Assembly (NCBI GenBank): GCA_027057985.1 | Contig: JALUTJ010000144.1 | Coordinates: forward strand, 1 to 5,661 | DNA: 5,661 bases | Reading direction: 5' to 3' | From: Chromatiales bacterium | GTDB taxonomy: Bacteria > Pseudomonadota > Gammaproteobacteria > UBA6429 > Thiohalophilaceae | In this document: piece by piece, positions 1 to 5,661 of the stretch | Layout of the letters: each line of letters opens with the position of its first letter | Position numbering within the stretch: the first letter of the stretch is position 1 | Translations under genes and position numbers: made by a program | Notes under the pieces: generated by a model | What the model was told of the DNA's origin: nothing | Seen by the model: only the letters and a program-made list of their open reading frames with translations | The model's database searches: none

Positions 1-2374
1 CTACGGTAAACTCTCCTGAAAGGTTCGATTTAACAAACAGGTTCTGGTAAGTCGGTTCAATCGACTGGGATACGCCACAGATATTCGAAATCGTTGCCGT
101 GGGAGCTATCGACATGCAGTTTGAATTACGCATGCCTACTTTCATCACACGCTCACGCAGGCTGTCCCAGTCCAGTGTTATCGAATCATCCACATCAACA
201 AAGCGACCACGCTCCTTACGCAACTGATTCAATGAGTCATAAGGCAGGATACCCTTGCTCCATAAAGAACCTTCAAAGCTGGAATAACGCCCTCGCTCTT
301 CAGCCAGGCTTGCTGAAGCAGAAATTGCATAGTAGGAGATCACTTCCATTGATTCATCCGCAAAACTGACGGCTTCTGCTGAGGCATAGGGCATATCGAG
401 TTTATACAGTGCATCCTGAAAGCCCATGATTCCAAGACCCACCGGGCGATGCCGCAGATTGGAATTTCGCGCCTGTGGTACGGCGTAATAATTATATTCA
501 ATCACATTGTCCAGCATACGCATTGCGGTATTAATCGTACGCTGAATCTTCTCATGATTCAGTCCCTTCTCATCAATATGCGTAACAAGGTTGATCGAAC
601 CAAGATTACAGACGGCTATCTCCTTTTTAGATGTATGCAGAGTAATCTCCGTACACAGATTGGAACTGTGTACTACACCCACATGCTGGTTGGTATAACG
701 AATATTGCAGGGATCCTTAAATGTAATCCACGGGTGTCCGGTTTCGAAAATCTGTCCCAGCATCTTGCGCCATAAGGTAACTGCTGATACGCGCCGGAAC
801 AGTTTTATCTCACCCCGATCGGCTTTTTCTTCACAGGCTTCATATTGTTCTCTGAAAGCCTGACCAACAAGATCGTGTAACTCCGGTACTTCGTCGGGCG
901 AAAACAGCGTCCACTCGGCATCGTCAGCCACCCGCTCCATAAACAGATCCGGTATCCAGTTTGCCGTATTCATATCATGCGTGCGGCGGCGTTCATCCCC
1001 GGTGTTTTTTCGCAATTCCAGGAATTCCTCGATATCAATATGCCAGGTTTCAAGATAGGCACAAACCGCACCCTTGCGTTTACCACCCTGGTTTACGGCA
1101 ACCGCGGTATCATTGGCAACCTTGAGAAATGGCACCACGCCCTGTGATTCACCATTGGTGCCTTTGATATGAGCACCCAGACCTCTTACCGGTGTCCAGT
1201 CATTACCCAGTCCACCCGCAAATTTGGACAACAGTGCATTATCTTTGATGGCATCATATATCTTTTCCAGGTCATCCTCGACTGTGGTCAAATAACAGGA
1301 TGATAATTGCGGCCGTAGTGTCCCGGAATTAAACAGTGTCGGCGTGGAACTCATAAAATCAAAAGATGATAACAATTCGTAAAATTCAATCGCCCGCTGC
1401 TCGCGGTTGATTTCATTGATTGCCAGTCCCATTGCCACCCGCATAAAGAAAGCCTGTGGTAATTCAAGTCGTTTATTGTCAGCATGGATGAAATAGCGGT
1501 CATACAGGGTTTGTAAACCAAGATAGGTAAACTTGAGATCACGCTCCGGCTTGATTGCTTTACCGAGTTGCTTAAGATCATAACGCGTCAGTTCCGGATC
1601 GAGCAGCTCAAGTGAAGCGGCATACTGAATATAGTCGGCAAAATAATCCGCATACTGTTCACTCATGGCCTGCTGGTCGATATGAGGCAGGTTAGTCTTG
1701 CTCAGTGCCCGCAGGGCTTCCTGGCGCATACTGTTGAGCAACAACCTGGCGGAAACGAATGAATAATTCGGTTCCTGTTCAATGAGTGCACGACTGCTCA
1801 TTACCAGTGCGGTAGAAACATCCTGCTCATCAATACCATCAAACAGATTACGCAAGGCACCCTGCATAATCGTTTCACTGTCCACATTATCCAGACCATG
1901 GCAAGCTTCTGCGATGACACCCTGTAAATAACGCGTATTCAATGGCTGTTGTGTACCATCGGCAAGAGTCACGCGGATTGTATGCTGATGTTCTTCCTCG
2001 GTCACCGCTTCACTGCGCTGACGTGCATGCTCCTCACGATAGAGCACATAACTTCGGGCAATCTTGTGATGCCCGTTACGCATCAGTGCCAGCTCGACCT
2101 GATCCTGGATATCCTCAATATGCACCGTACCATTCTCTGGCAGGCGGCGGAAAAGGCTGCTGGTGACCTGTGTGGTCAATTCTGCAGCAATATCACGAAT
2201 ACGATGCGAGTCTGCGGCCTGGCTTCCTTCCACGGCAAGAAAAGCCTTTGTAATGGCGACCTGGATTTTGCTGCTATCGAAAGCTGTCAGCTCGCCATTA
2301 CGACGAATGACCTGGATATGTGAATAGTTTTTATTGTTGGTATTGTTACTGGCTAATTGCGCGTTAGTCTGCAT
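1..2374 (-). CDS. nrdA: Class Ia ribonucleoside-diphosphate reductase, alpha (large) subunit, 3'-truncated by window edge
   Basis: This cytoplasmic enzyme subunit reduces ribonucleoside diphosphates to deoxyribonucleotides. It works with the radical-bearing beta subunit NrdB, whose gene is presumably next, beyond base 1. The frame is open for 791 codons without a stop. Related proteins with two ATP-cones are about 950 residues, so the C-terminal tail (radical-transfer tyrosines and swinging cysteines) is missing. Visible parts: a first ATP-cone at about residues 20-115 (IQVIRRNGEL to ARSYVLYREE), a second degenerate cone-like segment at about 132-212, then the catalytic barrel. C360 (LSSCYL) and C589 (VCNLGS) are the redox pair. 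NLCTE gives N572, thiyl-radical C574 and E576. PTATISNICGVSQSIEP lies near residue 758. The ATG at 2374-2372 is chosen because AGGGGGAG lies just upstream. An in-frame ATG at 2464 would add 30 residues with no recognisable homology. The family assignment is firm; regulation is described under the leader features. Confidence 0.97.
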   Translation of the reverse strand, partial: MQTNAQLASNNTNNKNYSHIQVIRRNGELTAFDSSKIQVAITKAFLAVEGSQAADSHRIRDIAAELTTQVTSSLFRRLPENGTVHIEDIQDQVELALMRNGHHKIARSYVLYREEHARQRSEAVTEEEHQHTIRVTLADGTQQPLNTRYLQGVIAEACHGLDNVDSETIMQGALRNLFDGIDEQDVSTALVMSSRALIEQEPNYSFVSARLLLNSMRQEALRALSKTNLPHIDQQAMSEQYADYFADYIQYAASLELLDPELTRYDLKQLGKAIKPERDLKFTYLGLQTLYDRYFIHADNKRLELPQAFFMRVAMGLAINEINREQRAIEFYELLSSFDFMSSTPTLFNSGTLRPQLSSCYLTTVEDDLEKIYDAIKDNALLSKFAGGLGNDWTPVRGLGAHIKGTNGESQGVVPFLKVANDTAVAVNQGGKRKGAVCAYLETWHIDIEEFLELRKNTGDERRRTHDMNTANWIPDLFMERVADDAEWTLFSPDEVPELHDLVGQAFREQYEACEEKADRGEIKLFRRVSAVTLWRKMLGQIFETGHPWITFKDPCNIRYTNQHVGVVHSSNLCTEITLHTSKKEIAVCNLGSINLVTHIDEKGLNHEKIQRTINTAMRMLDNVIEYNYYAVPQARNSNLRHRPVGLGIMGFQDALYKLDMPYASAEAVSFADESMEVISYYAISASASLAEERGRYSSFEGSLWSKGILPYDSLNQLRKERGRFVDVDDSITLDWDSLRERVMKVGMRNSNCMSIAPTATISNICGVSQSIEPTYQNLFVKSNLSGEFTV

Positions 2375-2375
2375 G

Positions 2376-2416
2376 TCTCCCCCTGAATCAAAAGATCGAG
2401 CCAGGCGATCAGGAGA
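2376..2416 (-). promoter_or_regulatory. Hairpin covering the nrdA ribosome-binding site (candidate riboswitch expression platform)
   Basis: On the minus strand TCTCCTGATC (2416-2407) can pair with GATTCAGGGGGAGA (2389-2376), giving about ten base pairs with a three-G bulge and a one-base bulge. The 3' arm contains the strong Shine-Dalgarno GGGGGAG directly before the nrdA ATG, so forming this hairpin would block translation. The pairing is read from the sequence. Its role as the OFF state of the cobalamin riboswitch is inference. Class I cobalamin riboswitches of Gram-negative bacteria often act by hiding the ribosome-binding site. Confidence 0.5.
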
Positions 2417-2424
2417 ATGAGAAC

Positions 2425-2449
2425 AAAAACGGCAAGACGATACACTTGC
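2425..2449 (-). terminator. Terminator-like hairpin with U tract in the nrdA leader
   Basis: The minus strand reads GCAAG (2449-2445), an eight-base loop, CTTGC (2436-2432), then CG and TTTTT (2429-2425), followed by more T-rich sequence. A five-pair stem followed by a U run is the shape of a weak intrinsic terminator. It sits between the aptamer and the nrdA start, where an attenuator would be expected. The stem is short and not very GC-rich, so it could be chance. It could act together with, or instead of, the Shine-Dalgarno-blocking hairpin downstream. Confidence 0.3.
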
Positions 2450-2495
2450 AGGAAATGTCTTCATACTGTGACCTTGACGCGAGGCTCAGTTAAGC

Positions 2496-2700
2496 ATGTC
2501 CTTTGGAACCGGACATTCTCATTCCGACAGGTATTCGGACTCAGGGGCACAAGTTGACAACTTGCCTCACGCCACAGCCTGATTCAATCAGGCCTGCGTT
2601 TACACGCTGTAACGTTCGTTCCCCAATACCGCTGCGCGACAGTCCCGGATTCTCACCGGGTTCCCCTGTAAAACACAACATGTAGTGGTTAATACGGAAT
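2496..2700 (-). promoter_or_regulatory. Cobalamin riboswitch (class I, adenosylcobalamin-type) in the nrdA leader
   Basis: The RNA senses cobalamin and should turn nrdA off when B12 is present. Elements seen on the minus strand: P1 closes with ATTCCG (2700-2695) and CGGAAT (2526-2521). A P2-like pairing joins ACAGG (2669-2665) to CCTGT (2531-2527). The P3 hairpin is CCCGG/CCGGG (2660-2656 with 2648-2644), in the conserved context GGTGAGAATCCGGGACTG, followed by the core CGCGCAGCGGT. The B12 box AGTCCGAATACCTGTC (2541-2526) agrees with AGYCMGRAGACCTGCC at 14 of 16 positions. Peripheral hairpins at 2577-2593 and 2546-2566 fill the variable region. Downstream, ATGTCC/GGACAT (2516-2511 with 2501-2496) forms P13. 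Its loop GTTCC (2509-2505) complements GGAAC in L5 (2622-2618), the ligand-dependent kissing pair of this class. The riboswitch lies about 120 bases before the nrdA ATG. An unusual insert of about 25 bases separates the P1 and P2 5' strands. Confidence 0.93.
2673..2688 (-). promoter_or_regulatory. Candidate NrdR box, downstream member of a pair, inside the riboswitch
   Basis: The plus-strand sequence ACACAACATGTAGTGG matches the NrdR consensus ACACWATATATWGTGT at 13 of 16 positions. NrdR is the zinc-finger/ATP-cone repressor of ribonucleotide reductase genes and normally binds two boxes about 31-32 bp apart. This one lies 32 bp from the box at 2705-2720, at about +15 to +30 relative to the predicted nrdA transcription start. 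It falls within the otherwise unexplained stretch between the P1 and P2 5' strands of the cobalamin aptamer. Match and spacing are seen directly; binding is inferred. Confidence 0.65.
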
Positions 2701-2704
2701 TTCT

Positions 2705-2720
2705 ATACAATATATTCGAG
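2705..2720 (-). promoter_or_regulatory. Candidate NrdR box overlapping the nrdA -10 element
   Basis: The plus-strand sequence ATACAATATATTCGAG matches the NrdR consensus ACACWATATATWGTGT at 11 of 16 positions. The left half and AT-rich centre are near-perfect and the right flank is poor. It covers the predicted -10 hexamer (2714-2709), a position from which NrdR would block RNA polymerase. The 32-bp spacing to the stronger box at 2673-2688 is the main support. Alone, an AT-rich match over a -10 element would be weak. Confidence 0.55.
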
Positions 2721-2737
2721 ATAAAACAAAGATTCAA
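2709..2737 (-). promoter_or_regulatory. Predicted sigma70 promoter of nrdA
   Basis: The minus strand carries TTGAAT (2737-2732, 4 of 6 with TTGACA), a 17-base spacer and TATATT (2714-2709, 5 of 6 with TATAAT). Transcription would start about seven bases on, near 2702, one or two bases before the riboswitch P1 stem. That fit supports both calls. The -35 element begins only six bases past the metR stop codon. Confidence 0.7.
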
Positions 2738-2742
2738 TAGTT

Positions 2743-3633
2743 TTATTGCATCGCAGCACGACTCAGTTCGATAAAACCCTGTAAATAAGCGGCATCACTT
2801 TCATTTTCCCGTAGCGCGGCATACAGGGTACCGTGCATACCCGCCCTGCCCAATGGCCGCGTCGCCAGCCGCTTATCCCGCATCGATTCCCGCAAAACCC
2901 AGTCCGGTAATACCGCCACCCCTCTGAGCGTAGTGACCAGCAGCAAAATGATGGCAGTCAGTTCCGCTTCGCGTACCTCGGCAGGCTCTATCCCCGCCGG
3001 TTGCAAGAAACGTGAAAAAACATCCAGCCGCTTCCTCTCCACCGGATAGGTCACCAGTGTCTGCCCGGCCAGATCCTGAGGCCGGATATACTCTTTTGCC
3101 GTTAATGGATGATCATGTGCCAGTGCCAGTAACGCCTGATATTCAAACAGGGGAACGAAACGCAAATCTTTATGGGGCTGTGGATCAGAGCTGATCACGA
3201 CATCCACCTCACCCTTCTGTAATGCGGTGATCGGTTCAAAACTCAGGCCAGGCCGGATATCGATTTCCACCTCCGGCCATTTCTGTCGATACTGATCCAG
3301 CACCGGCAACAGCCATTCAAAACAGGCATGACATTCGATAGCGATATGCAGACGTCCGCTCAGCCCGGCAGCGGTACCCCGTAACTGCCGGTCAACGGCC
3401 TGTACTTCCGGCAAAATCCGATCCGCCAGTTTCACCAGGGCCTGCCCGGCCGGGGTCAGACTCAAGGGTTTGGTACTGCGCAGAAACAAACCGGTACCAT
3501 AATAGGCCTCCAGTCCCTTTACCTGATGCGACAGCGCCGACTGGGTAATGTGCATTTGCTCAGCTGCCCGAGCCAGACTGCCACACTGATCGATCGCCTG
3601 CAGGCTACGTAGATGCCGAAGTTCCAGATACAT
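2743..3633 (-). CDS. metR: MetR, LysR-type activator of methionine synthesis genes
   Basis: This cytoplasmic DNA-binding regulator uses homocysteine as co-effector and activates metE in enteric bacteria. The complete protein has 296 residues, slightly shorter than the 317 of E. coli, which has a C-terminal extension absent here. The winged helix-turn-helix occupies about residues 1-62 (LRHLRSLQAIDQCGSLARAA, then TQSALSHQVKGLE), followed by the linker helix. The effector-binding domain runs from about residue 90 and contains the MetR hallmarks RLHIAIECHACFEWLLPVL and VTYPVERKRLDVFSRFLQPAG, which match E. coli MetR closely and separate it from other LysR proteins. The ATG at 3633-3631 has GAGG seven bases upstream, and that site overlaps the first TGAAC half-site in the control region, suggesting autorepression. 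The gene is divergent from metE, the usual arrangement. No terminator is visible after its stop, so transcripts may continue into the nrdA leader. Confidence 0.95.
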   Translation of the reverse strand: MYLELRHLRSLQAIDQCGSLARAAEQMHITQSALSHQVKGLEAYYGTGLFLRSTKPLSLTPAGQALVKLADRILPEVQAVDRQLRGTAAGLSGRLHIAIECHACFEWLLPVLDQYRQKWPEVEIDIRPGLSFEPITALQKGEVDVVISSDPQPHKDLRFVPLFEYQALLALAHDHPLTAKEYIRPQDLAGQTLVTYPVERKRLDVFSRFLQPAGIEPAEVREAELTAIILLLVTTLRGVAVLPDWVLRESMRDKRLATRPLGRAGMHGTLYAALRENESDAAYLQGFIELSRAAMQ

Positions 3634-3635
3634 TA

Positions 3636-3676
3636 ATGAACCTCATGTTAGTTATGAACAACATGAAGTTTACTCA
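3636..3676. promoter_or_regulatory. MetR operator cluster in the metR-metE divergent control region
   Basis: TGAAGTTTACTCA (3664-3676) fits the MetR consensus TGAANNTNNTTCA at eight of nine fixed positions. Two weaker sites start with TGAAC at 3637 and 3655. They form an 18-bp direct repeat of ATGAACNNCATG (3636-3647 and 3654-3665). An inverted repeat TCATGTT/AACATGA (3643-3649 and 3660-3666) overlaps them. The TGAA units thus fall at 3637, 3655 and 3664, on one or two turns of the helix. The cluster lies beside the metR start and about 60 bp before metE, suited to repressing metR and activating metE. I could not place either promoter securely: metR may use weak hexamers between about 3670 and 3710, and none upstream of metE is convincing, as expected for an activator-dependent gene. 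Confidence 0.65.
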
Positions 3677-3737
3677 CTTTTTTAACTACTGCAAACTCGC
3701 TGCCCAACACAATCATCAACATCATTAGGAGAAAATC

Positions 3738-5661
3738 ATGACCACCCTGCACAATCTGGGTTTTCCACGTATCGGCGCACAGCGCGAGCTGAAAAAGGCA
3801 CTGGAAGCGTACTGGCGCGGAGAAATCGATCAGGCCAGCCTGCTGCAAACCGGGCAAACACTTCGGCAACAGAACTGGGCATTACAAAAAGAAGCCGGTA
3901 TTGACTGGTTACCCGTGGGTGATTTTTCATACTATGATCAAATACTGGATTTATCGGTATTGCTTGGCGTGATCCCGGAACGCTTCGGTAACGATGGCAC
4001 GACCACGGCACTGGATACTTATTTTTGCATGGCACGCGGACGCGCTCCCAATTCCGAGCCAGTCGCGGCCAGTGAGATGACCAAATGGTTCGATACCAAT
4101 TATCACTATATCGTCCCTGAGTTCAGCAAAGATCAGGCTTTCCAGCTCAATGGTAACCGATTGTTCGAGGAAGTCAGTGAAGCACTCGCTCTCGGCTACC
4201 CGGTAAAACCCGTTATTCCCGGCCCGCTGACCTATCTCTGGCTTGGCAAGGTGAAGGGTGAGTCCTTCGATAAACTGTCCCTGCTGGACAGGCTTCTGCC
4301 AGCCTATTCTGAAATCTTGCAACGGCTGATGTCCCAGGGGGTCGAATGGGTGCAAATCGATGAACCCATCCTTGCCCTGGATCTGCCGCGTGAATGGCAA
4401 CAGGCTTTTGAATCGGTTTATACCCGCCTGCCTGTAAAAGATTTAAAAATTTTACTCGCCTGCTACTTTGGACCATTAAAAGAGAATCTTAGACTGGCCT
4501 GCCAGTTACCTGTGGATGGTTTGCATATCGATGCGGTACGTGGGAAAGATGAAATCAATCAACTGCTGACCTGGCTACCATCATACCGTGTTTTATCGGT
4601 AGGTATTGTCGATGGCCGTAATATCTGGCGTTCTGATATCGATGCTCAACTCGAACTGCTAAAACCGCTGCATAACAAACTGGGTGATCGCTTATGGCTG
4701 GCACCTTCCTGTTCTCTGTTGCATGTACCGGTTGATCTTGAACAGGAGCAGGAACTTGATGCAGAAATTTCACAATGGCTCGCCTTTGCACGACAAAAAC
4801 TCGATGAACTCTCAGTTTTGAAAACCGTACTGGATAAAGGTGAGGCCGCCTGTGCCTCCGAACTCCAAGCCGCGCGTAAAGCCATTGCCTCCCGTCGCAG
4901 CTCCAGCCGCATTCATAATCCCGATGTAAAACAACGCTGTACCAATATTAGCGAAGCTATGACAAAACGCGCAAGCAGCTTTGAAAACAGGAAAGCACTG
5001 CAACAGGCACGACTCAAGCTACCTCTTTTCCCAACCACGACAATTGGATCCTTTCCACAAACTGCGGAAATAAGAAAAACCCGACTCCATTACCGGCAGG
5101 GGAAAATATCGGAACAGGATTACCAGGCGGCAATGAAAAAAGAAATTGATCATGTTATTCAAAAACAGGAACAAATCGGTCTTGATGTACTGGTGCACGG
5201 CGAGCCGGAACGCAATGACATGGTCGAGTATTTTGGGGAGCTACTTGAGGGCTTTGCTTTTACCCGCTATGGCTGGGTTCAGTCTTATGGGTCCCGCTGT
5301 GTCAAACCGCCACTTATTTTTGGTGATATACAGCGGCCACAGGCAATGACAGTAGCGTGGAGTCAGTACGCCCAGTCCCGTACCAATAAAGTGATGAAAG
5401 GCATGTTAACCGGCCCGGTTACCATACTTAACTGGTCTTTCGTACGTGATGATCAAGCACGTTCCGAAACCTGCCGTCAACTTGCGCTGGCAATCCGTGA
5501 TGAGGTCTGTGATCTCGAATCCGCTGGTATCAAGGTCATTCAGATTGATGAAGCAGCCCTGCGCGAAGGCTTACCACTGCGTAAAGCTGACAGACAGGAT
5601 TATCTTGACTGGGCTGTCAGCGCCTTCAGGATTGCGACCAGTGGCGTTAAAGATGAAACAC
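3738..5661 (+). CDS. metE: Cobalamin-independent methionine synthase, 3'-truncated by window edge
   Basis: MetE transfers the methyl group of methyltetrahydropteroyl-triglutamate to homocysteine to make methionine in the cytoplasm, without B12. The window holds 641 codons of an expected 750 or so. The frame is intact and aligns with E. coli MetE throughout. The N-terminal barrel starts with LGFPRIG (residues 7-13) and includes [20 protein letters not shown] and WVQIDEP (204-210). The C-terminal catalytic barrel opens with [12 protein letters not shown] (431-442) and includes [16 protein letters not shown] (486-501), [21 protein letters not shown] (557-568) and [12 protein letters not shown] (602-613). 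The sequence stops at KDET, immediately before the expected HxC zinc motif, so the zinc ligands cannot be checked. AGGAG at 3727-3731 lies six bases before the ATG. MetR, encoded divergently, is the expected activator. No riboswitch precedes this gene. Confidence 0.97.
   Translation, partial: MTTLHNLGFPRIGAQRELKKALEAYWRGEIDQASLLQTGQTLRQQNWALQKEAGIDWLPVGDFSYYDQILDLSVLLGVIPERFGNDGTTTALDTYFCMARGRAPNSEPVAASEMTKWFDTNYHYIVPEFSKDQAFQLNGNRLFEEVSEALALGYPVKPVIPGPLTYLWLGKVKGESFDKLSLLDRLLPAYSEILQRLMSQGVEWVQIDEPILALDLPREWQQAFESVYTRLPVKDLKILLACYFGPLKENLRLACQLPVDGLHIDAVRGKDEINQLLTWLPSYRVLSVGIVDGRNIWRSDIDAQLELLKPLHNKLGDRLWLAPSCSLLHVPVDLEQEQELDAEISQWLAFARQKLDELSVLKTVLDKGEAACASELQAARKAIASRRSSSRIHNPDVKQRCTNISEAMTKRASSFENRKALQQARLKLPLFPTTTIGSFPQTAEIRKTRLHYRQGKISEQDYQAAMKKEIDHVIQKQEQIGLDVLVHGEPERNDMVEYFGELLEGFAFTRYGWVQSYGSRCVKPPLIFGDIQRPQAMTVAWSQYAQSRTNKVMKGMLTGPVTILNWSFVRDDQARSETCRQLALAIRDEVCDLESAGIKVIQIDEAALREGLPLRKADRQDYLDWAVSAFRIATSGVKDET

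Noticed and set aside
94..775. Plus-strand open frames at 94-369 and 449-775.
   Set aside because: They lie opposite conserved nrdA catalytic sequence, have no ribosome-binding sites and give protein-unlike sequence.
1942..2323. Two overlapping plus-strand frames of 74 and 124 codons.
   Set aside because: They are antisense to the NrdA ATP-cone region, which is clearly coding on the other strand.
2372..2464. An in-frame ATG at 2464 could extend NrdA by 30 residues (MKTFPASVSSCRFCSHSPDR...), with AAGG upstream.
   Set aside because: The extension would place the terminator-like and Shine-Dalgarno-blocking hairpins inside the coding region. The ATG at 2374 has a much stronger ribosome-binding site, and the extra segment resembles no known NrdA N-terminus. 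It stays open only because the upstream TGA is at 2488-2486.
2503..2685. A 60-codon plus-strand frame in the nrdA leader.
   Set aside because: It is the complement of the riboswitch; its openness is explained by the structured RNA.
2736..2751. A third possible NrdR half-site 31 bp from the box at 2705.
   Set aside because: Only the right half (TATTG) matches; it overlaps the metR stop and the pair at 2673 and 2705 fits better.
3648..5003. Several minus-strand frames, the longest 149 codons at 3951-4400.
   Set aside because: All lie antisense to metE, whose frame aligns with MetE throughout, or run into the metR-metE control region.
5539..5574. [10 protein letters not shown] in MetE where E. 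coli has QIDEPALREG.
   Set aside because: An alanine at this position seems an ordinary family variation and the catalytic-region acid residues are kept.
1..5661. Possible broken genes, because neither long frame has both a start and a stop in the window.
   Set aside because: Both nrdA and metE read through conserved motifs without frameshift and are cut only by the window ends.

Overview
The window looks like a piece of a gammaproteobacterial chromosome of roughly balanced base composition. NrdA is of the Pseudomonas-like type with two N-terminal ATP-cones, MetR and MetE match the enteric proteins along their lengths, and the metR-metE pair is divergent as in enterobacteria. The species cannot be named from this sequence. 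There are three protein-coding genes. Two run off the window edges, so the complete frames stop at the boundaries rather than being broken.

Layout: positions 1-2374 (minus strand) hold the first 791 codons of nrdA, the large subunit of the oxygen-dependent, B12-independent class Ia ribonucleotide reductase. Positions 2375-2742 are a long nrdA leader and promoter. It contains a sigma70-type promoter, two candidate NrdR boxes 32 bp apart, a full cobalamin (B12) riboswitch including the P13 hairpin whose loop can kiss L5, and a downstream expression platform with a terminator-like hairpin and a hairpin that covers the nrdA Shine-Dalgarno sequence. Positions 2743-3633 (minus) hold a complete metR. 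Positions 3634-3737 are a divergent control region with three phased TGAA half-sites and a near-consensus MetR site. Positions 3738-5661 (plus) hold the first 641 codons of metE, the cobalamin-independent methionine synthase, cut just before its zinc-binding motif.

How it fits together: nrdA and metE both encode the B12-free version of an enzyme that also exists as a B12-dependent isozyme (NrdJ and MetH). The locus therefore reads as a 'no-B12 backup' cluster. nrdA appears to be shut off by cobalamin through the leader RNA and by NrdR at the DNA level. metE has no riboswitch and appears to be controlled by MetR with homocysteine. The least ordinary feature is that one NrdR box lies inside the DNA for the riboswitch aptamer, in an insert between stems P1 and P2, so one short stretch would serve both a DNA-binding repressor and an RNA sensor. 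No mobile element, CRISPR array, tRNA or rRNA was seen.
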